Source of the DNA: Mesorhizobium sangaii | GTDB lineage: Bacteria > Pseudomonadota > Alphaproteobacteria > Rhizobiales > Rhizobiaceae | DNA: 64,000 nt | Assembly: GCF_014207355.1 (NCBI RefSeq) | Contig: NZ_JACHEF010000005.1 | Location: 124,001-188,000, forward strand | Direction: 5' to 3' | In this document: positions 46,271 through 54,686 of the stretch, piece after piece | How the letters are laid out: each line of letters starts with the position of its first letter | Numbering within the stretch: the first letter of the stretch is position 1 | The notes under the pieces: generated by a model | Told to the model about the DNA's origin: nothing | The model's input: the letters and a program-made list of their open reading frames with translations, nothing else | Databases searched by the model: none | Program-made: the position numbers and the translations under genes

Positions 46271-47260
46271 CTACTTCTGGATGCAGGTGTCGACGGTGTC
46301 CTTGGTGCATTCGTCGAGACCGGTAAACACCGGATCGGCGACGGCCTTGCCTTCGATCAGGTCGATCATGACCGATGGTGCCTTGTAGCCCATTTCGAAC
46401 GGCCGCTGGCCGACCAGTGCGGTGACCAGGCCGTCACGAGCAATCGCGACCTCGTCGCCGATCGTGTCGGCTGCGCCGATGACGAAGTCGTTGCTGGCGA
46501 TGCGGTCCTTGAGCGGCCCGAACAGATCACGATAGGGCTGCGGCGCACCGAACAGCGGCCAGCCGCCCATGATGCCGAACGCATCCAGCTTGGGGTTGGC
46601 GGCGAGGATATCGGTCATCGCCTGAACGCCCTTGGCGCCATCGTCATTGGTGAACACCGGGCAGCCGGCGACTTCGGTCCAGCCACCTTCGCCGGCCAGC
46701 GCCGCGAGGCCTTCCTTGCCCGACAGTGCATCGCGCATGCCTTGCGCGCGGCGCAGGATGTTGTCGGCCGCAGGATTGCCCTCGATGGTGCAGATCGTGC
46801 CGCCATTCGGCTTGCCCTTCTTGATATACTCGCCGATCTTCTTGCCCATCAAATAGTTGTCGGTGCCGAGATAGGTCTTGCGCAGCGCCGCATCTTCCTT
46901 GCTGAGGTCGGCATCGACCGTCATGATCGGGATCGTCGGATTGGCGGTCTTGATCGTTTGCGCGATCAGCGGCGCGTTGGACGGCGAAATCGCCATCGCC
47001 ACGGTGTCGGCCTTGCTCAGCATGTCCTGGACGATCTGCGCCTCGCCGGCCTCGTCCGAGGTCGAAGCCGGGCCGGTGTAGAAGCATTCATATTCCGAGC
47101 TGGCGTTTTCCTTGTTCCATTTCTCGCAACCCTGGTGGATGGCTTCGAAGAACGGATTGTCGAGACCTTTCACGACAATGACGAGCTGTTTCTTGGCCAA
47201 AGCCGGCCCGGCGCCAAGCGCCATCATGGCGGCGGCGGCAAGCAAAAGTGATTTCCTCAT
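46271..47260 (-). CDS. Sugar ABC transporter substrate-binding protein (CUT2 type), divergent from its ATPase
   Basis: Periplasmic receptor of 329 residues. The signal peptide LLLAAAAMMALGAGPALA is followed by VIVVKGLDNPFFEAIHQGCE, IVQDMLSKADTVAMAISPSN, IMTVDADLSKEDAALR and NGGTICTIEGNPAADNILRR, a plan seen in ribose/fructose-type binding proteins. The start at 47260 has GGAGG upstream and places the signal at the N-terminus. Its ATPase and permease are transcribed the other way from 47731, so the three subunits share a bidirectional control region. The ligand is unknown; fructose-like sugars or aldonates are possible. Confidence 0.9.
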   Translation of the reverse strand: MRKSLLLAAAAMMALGAGPALAKKQLVIVVKGLDNPFFEAIHQGCEKWNKENASSEYECFYTGPASTSDEAGEAQIVQDMLSKADTVAMAISPSNAPLIAQTIKTANPTIPIMTVDADLSKEDAALRKTYLGTDNYLMGKKIGEYIKKGKPNGGTICTIEGNPAADNILRRAQGMRDALSGKEGLAALAGEGGWTEVAGCPVFTNDDGAKGVQAMTDILAANPKLDAFGIMGGWPLFGAPQPYRDLFGPLKDRIASNDFVIGAADTIGDEVAIARDGLVTALVGQRPFEMGYKAPSVMIDLIEGKAVADPVFTGLDECTKDTVDTCIQK

Positions 47261-47730
47261 GTCAGTCCTCCCTTGAAACAGACGGACACGGCGTGCCCGC
47301 CACACAGATCGATCGGACGCGTGATGACCGAGGTTCGTTTTGCGAGCTCTCGTGTCGCCAAGACAGATCGATAAGCATTTCCAGATGCGGCCTTGGACCG
47401 GCTCAACACACGGTGTGCCGCCGGAACCTCCACCGATAAACCTCCACCGATTCCACCCAGCGAACCGCAGGCAGGGATCGGCAAAATCTCCTCCGACGCT
47501 TAGCTAATATCGGCTCGCCGCCAACGTCAATGCTATTTGTCCTACAAAACAGATTTTTAGAATAATCCAGCCTTAATTCATCCGACAATTGATTGACGCG
47601 CGCCGGCTTTTGCGTAAAAGAACGCTGACGCTGTTTCCGGGAGGAGTTGGGGAGAGCGAGGCCAAAGCAGCGTCGGCATTCACGCCGGGAACAGCAGCAG
47701 GTCGCAAAGCACGGGGAGGCAAGAAGGCTG
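47261..47730. promoter_or_regulatory. Divergent promoter region of the second CUT2 transporter
   Basis: The 470-bp gap contains no supported gene. It holds a 13-bp dyad TTTGTCCTACAAA (47536-47548) matching the FadR-type TNGTNNNACNA pattern. An AT-rich stretch around it probably includes promoters in both directions. A tandem direct repeat AACCTCCACCGAT (47425-47437 and 47439-47451) is also present. The dyad resembles the site at 44217, suggesting joint control by the paired FadR-type regulators. Confidence 0.55.
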
Positions 47731-48471
47731 GTGGCGGTTCTCGAACTCACCAACATATCGAAGCATTTCGGCGCCATCCAGGCGGTCAACGACGTGTCGT
47801 TGTCGATCGAGCCCGGCCAGGTTGTCGGCCTGATGGGCGACAATGGCGCCGGCAAGTCGACGCTGGTCAAGATGATCGCCGGCAATTTCCGCCCGAGCCA
47901 CGGCACCATGCAGATGGACGGCAAGGATTTGATCCTGCACAAGCCGGTCGAGGCCCGCCAGCACGGCATCGAGATCGTCCATCAGGATCTGGCGCTTTGC
48001 AACAATCTGACGGCAGCGGCGAATGTCTATCTCGGCCGTGAATTGCGCCGCGGCGTCGGCCCCTTCCGCATTCTCGACTACGCTTCTATGTACAAGCGCG
48101 CCGGCCAGATCTTTGCGGAGCTCAAATCCGAGACCCGCCCGCGCGACCTCGTCAAGCAGATGTCGGGTGGCCAGCGCCAGGCGGTGGCGATCGCCCGCAC
48201 CATGCTGTCGCAAGCCAAGATCGTGCTGATGGACGAGCCGACGGCGGCGATCTCGGTGCGGCAGGTCGCCGAGGTGCTGAACCTGATCCGCCATTTGCGC
48301 GACCAGGGCATTGCCGTCGTACTGATCAGCCACCGCATGCCCGACGTCTTCACCGTCGCCGACCGCGTCATTGTCATGCGGCGTGGCCGCAAGGTCGCCG
48401 ACAAGACGATCGCGTCCAGTTCGCCCGAGGAAGTCACCGGGCTGATTACTGGTGCTATCGAACAGGTTTGA
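47731..48471 (+). CDS. Sugar ABC transporter ATP-binding protein (single-domain, FrcA-like)
   Basis: Cytoplasmic ATPase of 246 residues with one nucleotide-binding domain: Walker A GDNGAGKST, Q-loop IVHQDLALCNNLTAAANVYL, signature MSGGQRQAVAIARTM, Walker B VLMDEPTAAIS and switch His in ISHRMPDV. A single-domain ATPase is unlike the RbsA type used by the other two CUT2 systems here but is like FrcA of the rhizobial fructose importer. The GTG at 47731 fits the family start (VAVLELTNISKHFGAIQA) and has AGAAGG upstream; earlier in-frame codons are not homologous. The permease gene follows 35 bp later. Confidence 0.92.
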   Translation: MAVLELTNISKHFGAIQAVNDVSLSIEPGQVVGLMGDNGAGKSTLVKMIAGNFRPSHGTMQMDGKDLILHKPVEARQHGIEIVHQDLALCNNLTAAANVYLGRELRRGVGPFRILDYASMYKRAGQIFAELKSETRPRDLVKQMSGGQRQAVAIARTMLSQAKIVLMDEPTAAISVRQVAEVLNLIRHLRDQGIAVVLISHRMPDVFTVADRVIVMRRGRKVADKTIASSSPEEVTGLITGAIEQV

Positions 48472-48506
48472 TTTCAGCGCGTTCCACCGGCAGATAAAGG
48501 TCGATA

Positions 48507-49505
48507 ATGGCAGTCACCCTTGACCAGACGATCGCACAGAAACAGCACACCTTGCTGTCGAAGATGTTTGCCAGCCAGACCTTCTGGGTGGTTATCGCGG
48601 TCATCCTCGCCTGCCTGTTCCTGTCGTTTGCCACCGACGCCTTCGCCACGCAGAAGAACCTCTACAACATCACCCGCAACATCACCTTCGTCGCCATCAT
48701 CGCGCTCGGCATGACCTTCGTTATCATCACCGGCGGCATCGACCTCTCGGTCGGTTCGGTGCTGTGCCTGTCGTCGATGGTGCTTGCGGTCACCATGCAT
48801 GCCGGCTACTCGATCGAGATCGGCATCCTGGCCTCTATCGCAACCGCGCTTGCCATCGGCGCCTTCAACGGAATCCTGATCGCCTATCTCGGCTTTCCGC
48901 CGTTCGTGGTGACGCTCGGCATGTTGTCGATCGCCCGCAGCCTGGCCATGGTCGCCTCCAACAACACCGTCGTCTTCCAGTTCGGACCGGACCACAACAA
49001 GCTGCTGGCGCTGGGCGGCGGCGCCTGGGTGTTCGGCATCGCCAATCCAGTGCTTTACATGATCCTTTTGGCGCTGATCACCGGCTTCGTCCTGCGCTGG
49101 ACCAAGTTCGGCCGGCACATCTTCGCCATCGGCGGCAACGAGCATGCGGCGACGCTGACGGGCGTTCCGGTGCGCCAGATCAAGGTCGCCGTCTACATGA
49201 TTTCGGCGCTGTCGGCCGGCATTGCCGGTATCATCCAGACTGGATGGCTGGGCGCCGTCACCACCAATCTAGGCACCGGCATGGAGCTTCAGGTCATCGC
49301 CGCCACCGTCATCGGCGGCGCCAACCTTGCCGGCGGCGTCGGCACCGCCTTCGGCGCCATCGTCGGCGCCGCGCTCATCGAGGTGATCCGCAACAGTCTC
49401 GGCCTGCTCGGCATCAATGCGTTCTGGCAGGGCGTGTTCATCGGCGGCGCCATCCTGCTGGCGGTTCTGTTCGACCGCATCCGCAATTTCCGCCGCAACG
49501 ACTAG
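48507..49505 (+). CDS. Sugar ABC transporter permease (CUT2, FrcC/RbsC-like)
   Basis: Inner-membrane permease of 332 residues. Family motifs: ALGMTFVIITGGIDLSVGSV, LIAYLGFPPFVVTLGMLSIA, FAIGGNEHAATLTGVPVRQI and VIGGANLAGGVGTAFGAIVG. It has about ten hydrophobic segments and ends with the cytoplasmic tail FDRIRNFRRND. As the only permease gene in this unit it probably acts as a homodimer with the 47731 ATPase and the divergently encoded binding protein. A palindromic repeat begins 2 bp after its stop codon. Confidence 0.92.
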   Translation: MAVTLDQTIAQKQHTLLSKMFASQTFWVVIAVILACLFLSFATDAFATQKNLYNITRNITFVAIIALGMTFVIITGGIDLSVGSVLCLSSMVLAVTMHAGYSIEIGILASIATALAIGAFNGILIAYLGFPPFVVTLGMLSIARSLAMVASNNTVVFQFGPDHNKLLALGGGAWVFGIANPVLYMILLALITGFVLRWTKFGRHIFAIGGNEHAATLTGVPVRQIKVAVYMISALSAGIAGIIQTGWLGAVTTNLGTGMELQVIAATVIGGANLAGGVGTAFGAIVGAALIEVIRNSLGLLGINAFWQGVFIGGAILLAVLFDRIRNFRRND

Positions 49506-49507
49506 GA

Positions 49508-49573
49508 CCATGATCCCGAAAAGTGGAAACCGGTTTTCTCGGACAAACGGAAACCGTTTGTCCGAGATCATGG
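49508..49573. repeat. Rhizobial palindromic element, well-preserved copy
   Basis: A 66-bp element bounded by CCATGATC (49508-49515) and GATCATGG (49566-49573). It contains AAACCGGTTT and a perfect 13-bp hairpin CTCGGACAAACGG / CCGTTTGTCCGAG with an AAA loop (49538-49566). It is located directly between the permease and SDR genes, so it becomes part of any read-through transcript. A diverged relative lies at 33246-33292. Confidence 0.8.
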
Positions 49574-49592
49574 TCGAACACAAGACAGCCTG

Positions 49593-50360
49593 ATGGCAAA
49601 CTCGCTGTTCAGCCTTGAGGGCCGGCTGGCGCTGGTAACCGGCTCTGGTCAGGGCATAGGTTTTGCCCTGGCGCGTGGCCTAGCCGAACATGGCGCCAGC
49701 GTGGTGCTGAACGGCCGCGATGCCGCCAGGATCGGCGGCGCCGTCGAAAGGCTGCGCGCTACCGGCTTCAAGGCGCACGCCTCGACCTTCGACGTCACCG
49801 ATTTTCAAGCGGTCAACGCGGACATCGCCCGCATCGAAGCCGAGATCGGCGCCATCGACATCCTGATCAACAATGCCGGCGTCCAGTTCCGCGCCCCGCT
49901 CGAGGATTTTCCCGAGGAGCAATGGGAGCGGCTGTTCAAGACCAATGTGTCGGGCGCCTTCCATGCCGGCAAGGCGGTTGCCCGCCACATGATCGCGCGC
50001 GGCATGGGCAAGATCATCAACATCGGCTCGGTGCAGAGCGAACTGGCCCGGCCGAACATCGCGCCCTACACGGCAACCAAGGGCGCGATCAGGAATCTGA
50101 CCAGAGGCATGTGCGCCGACTGGGCGAAACACGGCCTGCAGATCAACGCGATCGCGCCCGGCTACTTCCGCACCGAGATGAATCAGGCGCTGGTCGACAA
50201 TCCCGAATTTTCCGCCTGGCTGGAGAAGCGCACGCCCGCCGGGCGCTGGGGCAATGTCGACGAACTGATCGGCGCCGCCGTGTTCCTCGCCTCCGACGCA
50301 TCGTCCTTCGTCAACGGCCATACGCTCTATGTCGATGGCGGCATGACGGCTTCGGTTTGA
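49593..50360 (+). CDS. SDR-family oxidoreductase, gluconate 5-dehydrogenase-like (IdnO type)
   Basis: Classical short-chain dehydrogenase of 255 residues, probably interconverting D-gluconate and 5-ketogluconate with NAD(P). The cofactor motif TGSGQGIG (about 16-23), NNAG, and catalytic Ser and YxxxK (YTATKGA) are present. Strong likeness to E. coli IdnO is seen in LFSLEGRLALVTGSGQGIGF, NIGSVQSELARPNIAPYTAT, TRGMCADWAKH, IAPGYFRTEM, LEKRTPAGRWG and the end FVNGHTLYVDGGMTASV. It follows the CUT2 permease by 87 bp across a palindromic repeat. With gluconokinase 15 kb away it supports a gluconate/idonate-type pathway. Confidence 0.85.
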   Translation: MANSLFSLEGRLALVTGSGQGIGFALARGLAEHGASVVLNGRDAARIGGAVERLRATGFKAHASTFDVTDFQAVNADIARIEAEIGAIDILINNAGVQFRAPLEDFPEEQWERLFKTNVSGAFHAGKAVARHMIARGMGKIINIGSVQSELARPNIAPYTATKGAIRNLTRGMCADWAKHGLQINAIAPGYFRTEMNQALVDNPEFSAWLEKRTPAGRWGNVDELIGAAVFLASDASSFVNGHTLYVDGGMTASV

Positions 50361-50546
50361 GGCACCAACTCTGGCGCGGCCATCCAACCGTTGTTCGGTT
50401 CACTACCTATCGCTCAGTCTGAAAATCCACCGGCATCGGCCGTCACCCGACCCTCGCCAAAGGCCACGCCTTGACGCGGCCCCGAACTCCGCCGCACAAT
50501 CCCCCTGCAGGCGAAGGGAGGCCAGTCGTCTGCGGGAGGAATACCC

Positions 50547-51374
50547 ATGACGGAAGCGATCAGGCTCTACTGGGGCCGGTTCGGACATGTTTCTGTCCTG
50601 AATGTCGCAAGCGACTTCGTCACCCATGCCCATGTCGAAGCACATTTGATCATCTGGCTGGAAGGCACGGCCGGCGAGATGACCATCGGCCGCGAGACGG
50701 TACGGCTTGGACCGCGCACCGCCGCCGGCATCAACTCCTTCCAGCCGCACAGCCATGTCCTGTCGCGGAACGGCACTCCGGGCCTGTTCCTCGCCTTCTA
50801 CATCGATCCCGACTGGGCGCGCCGGCGCCGCGACCTGCCTTCGTCCGCACCGCTGTTCTCGCAGGCCGCAATCACGCTGGAGCCCTGGCTGCACCAGGCC
50901 GCCGCCAGTCTGCTCGATCACCTCATCGACAATGAAAGCGTCGACGATGTCGCCAATTACGAGATCGAGCGTTTCATCGACAGTGTCCTTGATGCCGCTG
51001 ACGCTTCGGCGCCGCAGGAAGCCCGCGTCCACATAAACACCATGCAGGATTTCCGCGTCCGCAAGGCAATTCAGCTAATGAAGGCCAATGTCTGCGAGCG
51101 CATCTGCTTCGACGACGTGGCGCGCGCCGTCGGCCTGTCACGGCCGCACTTCTTCGCCCTGTTCAAGGAACAGACCAATCTGACGCCCAATGTCTACTGG
51201 AACACGCTGCGCATGGAGGAAGCGGTGCGGCAATTGCAGTGGTCGCAGGAACCGCTGATTTCGGTCGCCTGCAATCTCGGCTTCACCACGCAGGGCAATT
51301 TCTCGCGCTTCTTCCGCGACCATGTCGGCGTGCCGCCGACACTCTACCGTGAAGCGGCGCGGATGATCGCCTGA
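50547..51374 (+). CDS. AraC-family transcriptional regulator
   Basis: Regulator of 275 residues. The N-terminal cupin-like sensing domain (about 1-150; FVTHAHVEAHLIIWLEGTAG, SFQPHSHVLSRNG) is followed by two C-terminal helix-turn-helix motifs (about 172-270; CFDDVARAVGLSRPHFFALF, then ISVACNLGFTTQGNFSRFFR with DHVGVPPTLYRE). GGGAGGA precedes the ATG. It lies 137 bp before the molybdenum-hydroxylase operon on the same strand and is its most likely activator. The inducer is probably the substrate of that enzyme. Confidence 0.92.
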   Translation: MTEAIRLYWGRFGHVSVLNVASDFVTHAHVEAHLIIWLEGTAGEMTIGRETVRLGPRTAAGINSFQPHSHVLSRNGTPGLFLAFYIDPDWARRRRDLPSSAPLFSQAAITLEPWLHQAAASLLDHLIDNESVDDVANYEIERFIDSVLDAADASAPQEARVHINTMQDFRVRKAIQLMKANVCERICFDDVARAVGLSRPHFFALFKEQTNLTPNVYWNTLRMEEAVRQLQWSQEPLISVACNLGFTTQGNFSRFFRDHVGVPPTLYREAARMIA

Positions 51375-51511
51375 GCCAACCGGCCGCACCCTTTTTCAGA
51401 CTCCCACCGTTTTTCAGACTCATTGATACGGGCTCAAGACGCATTGATAAGCGCCTTTGACTTGGCCGCCCTACCCTTGCCCAACTGCCGCATCTGCAAG
51501 GGGACATCCAT

Positions 51512-51955
51512 ATGGCGAACGTCACCATCTCCAGCGTCATCGACGCACCGGTCGAACAGGTCTGGGCGCGCATTCGCGACTTTAACGGCCTGCCAGGCTG
51601 GCACCCGCGAATGGTGGAAAGCCATATCGAGGACGGCAAGGACGCCTCGACGATCGGCTGCGTGCGCAATTTCCAGCTCGCCAGCGGCGCCCGCATTCGC
51701 GAAAAGCTGCTCGACTTCTCCGACAACAATTTCCTCGTCAGCTACTCGATCTTGGAGACACCGCAGCCGCTCACCAACCACAAGGCGACGCTGCAGCTGC
51801 GACGCGTGACCGATGGCGACCGAACCTATGCCGAATGGACCGCCAGCTTCGACGCGGCGCCCGAGGAAGCCGGCAAGCTGGCCGAGGGCATGGGCGCCAA
51901 CGTCTTCCAGGGCGGCTTCAATGCCCTGAAGAGCCATTTCGCCGGCCAGAGCTGA
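51512..51955 (+). CDS. SRPBCC family protein (polyketide cyclase/CoxG-like fold)
   Basis: Small START/Bet v1-like protein of 147 residues: VTISSVIDAPVEQVWARIRD at the N-terminus, FNGLPGWHPRMVESHIEDG, and the long C-terminal helix EEAGKLAEGMGANVFQGGFN. These proteins form a hydrophobic cavity for small ligands. It is the first gene of the molybdenum hydroxylase operon, 12 bp before the FAD subunit. In cox-type operons, CoxG of this fold helps place the enzyme at the membrane; a similar role or a role in handling the product is possible. No signal peptide. Confidence 0.82.
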   Translation: MANVTISSVIDAPVEQVWARIRDFNGLPGWHPRMVESHIEDGKDASTIGCVRNFQLASGARIREKLLDFSDNNFLVSYSILETPQPLTNHKATLQLRRVTDGDRTYAEWTASFDAAPEEAGKLAEGMGANVFQGGFNALKSHFAGQS

Positions 51956-51967
51956 GGGAGCCCGGCT

Positions 51968-52762
51968 ATGGCGCTAGCACTGCACACTTTTGCGACGGTG
52001 AAGGAGGCCAACGCGGCGCTGAAATCCCGGGGCAGCCGCTATCTCGGAGGCGGCACGCTGGTCGTGCGCGCCGCCAATGAAGGCGATGTTTCCGTCTCCA
52101 GCCTGATCCGTTCGACCGAGCCGTCGCTTTCATCGATTGCCGTCACCGACAGCAAGGTCCGCATTGGCGCTTCAGTGACCATGGCGGCGATCGCTCGTCA
52201 TCCGGACCTCAGCTTCCTTACCAAGGCCGCGAGCGCCGTCGGCGGCCCAGCGGTCCGCAACATGGCGACCGTTGGCGGCAATCTGTTCGCACCGGCGCCC
52301 TATGGCGACTTTGCCGTTGCCCTGCTGGCGCTCGATGCCACGGTTGGCACCGATGATGGCGAAACGCCGATCGAAACCTTCCTGGCCGGGCGCGACACCA
52401 ACCGTGCCATAGTCACTTCGGTCGCTTTCGCGCTTCCGAAGGCAGACGGCTTTCGCTTCCTGAAAGTGTCGCGTGTCAAGCCGAAGGGGGTCTCGGTGCT
52501 CAGCATCGCCGCCGTGCTTGAGCTGGCCGGCGACGGCGCTGTGTCCTCGGCACGGATCGCGCTCGGCTGCATGGCAGACCGGCCAATGCGCGCCAAGGCT
52601 GCGGAAAAAGCGCTGATCGGCAAAAGCCTGACCAAGGACGGCATCGCGCCGGCGCTCGCCGCGGGCAACGAAGGCACCTCGCCCATCACCGATCCGATCG
52701 CCAGCGCCTGGTATCGCAACGAAGTTCTGCCGGTGCATCTCGGCCGGCTGCTGCTGACCTGA
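51968..52762 (+). CDS. Molybdenum hydroxylase FAD-binding subunit (CoxM/XdhB-like)
   Basis: FAD-binding medium subunit of 264 residues. Both FAD motifs are visible: RYLGGGTLVV (about 24-33) and VRNMATVGGNLFAPAPYGDF (about 99-118). A CO dehydrogenase flavoprotein C-terminal domain follows (FRFLKVSRVKPKGVSVLSIA onward). It passes electrons from the 2Fe-2S centres to the final acceptor. It lies in the order FAD, FeS, Mo, Mo, the order common in cytosolic hydroxylases of this family. The 61-bp gap to the next gene is the largest within the operon. Confidence 0.92.
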   Translation: MALALHTFATVKEANAALKSRGSRYLGGGTLVVRAANEGDVSVSSLIRSTEPSLSSIAVTDSKVRIGASVTMAAIARHPDLSFLTKAASAVGGPAVRNMATVGGNLFAPAPYGDFAVALLALDATVGTDDGETPIETFLAGRDTNRAIVTSVAFALPKADGFRFLKVSRVKPKGVSVLSIAAVLELAGDGAVSSARIALGCMADRPMRAKAAEKALIGKSLTKDGIAPALAAGNEGTSPITDPIASAWYRNEVLPVHLGRLLLT

Positions 52763-52823
52763 AAACACCCGTTGGGGGGCGCGCGTCTGTCCGATCATTC
52801 GGGCAGGCGCGCAAGGAGGAAAC

Positions 52824-53306
52824 ATGGCAAAGGTCCCGGTCCAGTTCACGCTCAACGGTTCTGAAAAGGCCGAATTCATCGACAGCGGCACGACCCTGCT
52901 TCACGCGCTGCGCGACAAGATCGGCGACACGTCGCCGAAAGGCGGCTGTCACCAGGGCACCTGCGGCGCCTGTTCGGTCATCATCGACGGCGAGCTCCGG
53001 CTGTCCTGCCTGACACTGGCCGAGACCTGCAATGGAGCCGTTATCACGACGACGTCAGGGCTTTCGGAGGGCGGCGTTCTGCATCCGCTGCAGCACGCCT
53101 TCCTCGACACCTTCGCCACGCAATGCGGCTTCTGCACGCCGGGCATGATCATGGCCGCCAAGGTGCTGCTCGACCATAAACCCAATCCCAGTCGCGACGA
53201 GGTGGTCGAGGCGCTGTCGGGCAACATCTGCCGCTGCACCGGCTACGAGCCGATCATCCAGGCGGTGCTGCACGCCGCCCGCGCCAATTCGCAGAACGCC
53301 GCCTGA
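52824..53306 (+). CDS. Molybdenum hydroxylase 2Fe-2S subunit (CoxS/XdhC-like)
   Basis: Small iron-sulfur subunit of 160 residues carrying two [2Fe-2S] clusters. The N-terminal plant-ferredoxin-type site is GGCHQGTCGACSVIIDG plus LSCLTLAE. The C-terminal helical site is QCGFCTPGMI and GNICRCTGYEP. All eight cluster cysteines are present. GGAGG lies before the ATG. No twin-arginine signal is visible, so the enzyme complex is cytoplasmic. It transfers electrons from the molybdenum site to FAD. Confidence 0.95.
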   Translation: MAKVPVQFTLNGSEKAEFIDSGTTLLHALRDKIGDTSPKGGCHQGTCGACSVIIDGELRLSCLTLAETCNGAVITTTSGLSEGGVLHPLQHAFLDTFATQCGFCTPGMIMAAKVLLDHKPNPSRDEVVEALSGNICRCTGYEPIIQAVLHAARANSQNAA

Positions 53307-53317
53307 GGGAAGCAAAC

Positions 53318-54685
53318 ATGGACCTGCGCAAGAGCTACTTCGCCGATGTCCGCAAGGATGATCTGCACGAGATCGGCCAGCCCCGGCCGCGCTCGGATTC
53401 ACCCGGTCATGTCACCGGCAAGACCGCTTTTTTCGCCGACCGCAATTTCCCCGGCATGCTGCACCTGAAGATGGTGCGCAGCCCGCACCATCACGCCCGC
53501 ATCCGCTCGATCGATACGTCGGAGGCCGAAAAGCATCCCGGCGTGGTGAAGATCCTCACCGCCAAGGACGTGCCGCACAATGTCTACACCATCCTGATCC
53601 TGATCCAGATCGGACCGGAGGACGAGACGGTGCTGGCCGACGGCAAGGTGCGCTGGAAGGGCGAGGCCGTGGTCGCGGTGCTGGCCGAAACCGAGCGCGC
53701 CGCGCAAGAGGCCGCTGCCAAGGTCAAGGTCGACTATGAGGTGCTGCCGGCCGTCTTCGACATGGAGGAAGCGCTGAAGCCTGGCGCCCCGCTGGTCAAC
53801 GAATACCATGGCCAGAATTATTATCTCTATGACAGCGGCGAATGCCGCAAGGTGCGTTTCGGCGACGTCGACGCAGGCTTCGCTGCCGCTGACCATGTGC
53901 TGGAGCAGAGCTACCAGTCCTCGCCGATCGAGCATGCGCCGACCGAAACCACCGGCTGCGTGGTGGCGCCCGAAGGCAATGACCGCTTCACCTGCTACAC
54001 CAACACGCAGGCGATGTTCTTCACCCTCGACAACGCCTCGATCATCCTGCAGATGCCCGGCAACAAATTGCATTTCGTCGGCGGCACCGTCGGCGGCGGC
54101 TTCGGCGGCAAGGTCGACGTCATCGTCGAGCCGATCGCCATTCTTGGCGCCAAGCTGACCGGCCGGCCGGTTTCCTTCATCTACAGTCGCGAGGAGGAGA
54201 TGCAGATCTCCTCGCCGCGCGCCGCCGAAAAGGTCGTCATCAAGGACGGCGTCATGAAGGACGGCCGCATCGTCGCGCGCAAGGTCACCGGCTATACCGA
54301 TGCCGGCGCCTATTCGCGCCACTCACCCTACGGCGCGCAGAAGGGCGCTGGCCATTATCCCGGGCCCTACACCATCCCCAATGTCTGGATCGACACCTAC
54401 TGCGTCTACACCAACCGCACGCCCTCCTCGGCCATGCGCGGCTTCGGCGTCACCATTGGCGACTTCGCGCTGGAGGTGCAGATGGACAAGCTGGCGCGGC
54501 TGATCGGCATGGATCCGCTCGAGTTCCGCTTCATCAACGCCTATCGTGACGGCGACATGAAGGCGCATCGCCAGCCGACCGAAGGTGCGGCGCTGATCGA
54601 GTGCATGCAGGAAGCCTCGCGCGCCGCCAACTGGCCGGTGGCGGAAAAATTCATGGCGATATCCTCCTACGTGAAGGGAGCTTGA
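53318..54685 (+). CDS. Molybdenum hydroxylase molybdopterin subunit, N-terminal half (large)
   Basis: Protein of 455 residues equal to the first 60% of a normal XdhA/CoxL-type subunit. The domain order is an aldehyde oxidase a/b hammerhead domain (about 25-145; GKTAFFADRNFPGMLHLKMV), then molybdopterin-binding domain 1 (about 150-440) with VGGGFGGKVD and SSAMRGFGVTIGDFALEVQM. It lacks the CoxL active-site loop AYxCSFR, so it is not a CO dehydrogenase. It stops at 54685 in the normal linker between the two molybdopterin domains; the missing half is the next gene. The substrate is likely an N-heterocycle, purine or aldehyde. Confidence 0.9.
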   Translation: MDLRKSYFADVRKDDLHEIGQPRPRSDSPGHVTGKTAFFADRNFPGMLHLKMVRSPHHHARIRSIDTSEAEKHPGVVKILTAKDVPHNVYTILILIQIGPEDETVLADGKVRWKGEAVVAVLAETERAAQEAAAKVKVDYEVLPAVFDMEEALKPGAPLVNEYHGQNYYLYDSGECRKVRFGDVDAGFAAADHVLEQSYQSSPIEHAPTETTGCVVAPEGNDRFTCYTNTQAMFFTLDNASIILQMPGNKLHFVGGTVGGGFGGKVDVIVEPIAILGAKLTGRPVSFIYSREEEMQISSPRAAEKVVIKDGVMKDGRIVARKVTGYTDAGAYSRHSPYGAQKGAGHYPGPYTIPNVWIDTYCVYTNRTPSSAMRGFGVTIGDFALEVQMDKLARLIGMDPLEFRFINAYRDGDMKAHRQPTEGAALIECMQEASRAANWPVAEKFMAISSYVKGA

Positions 54686-54686
54686 G

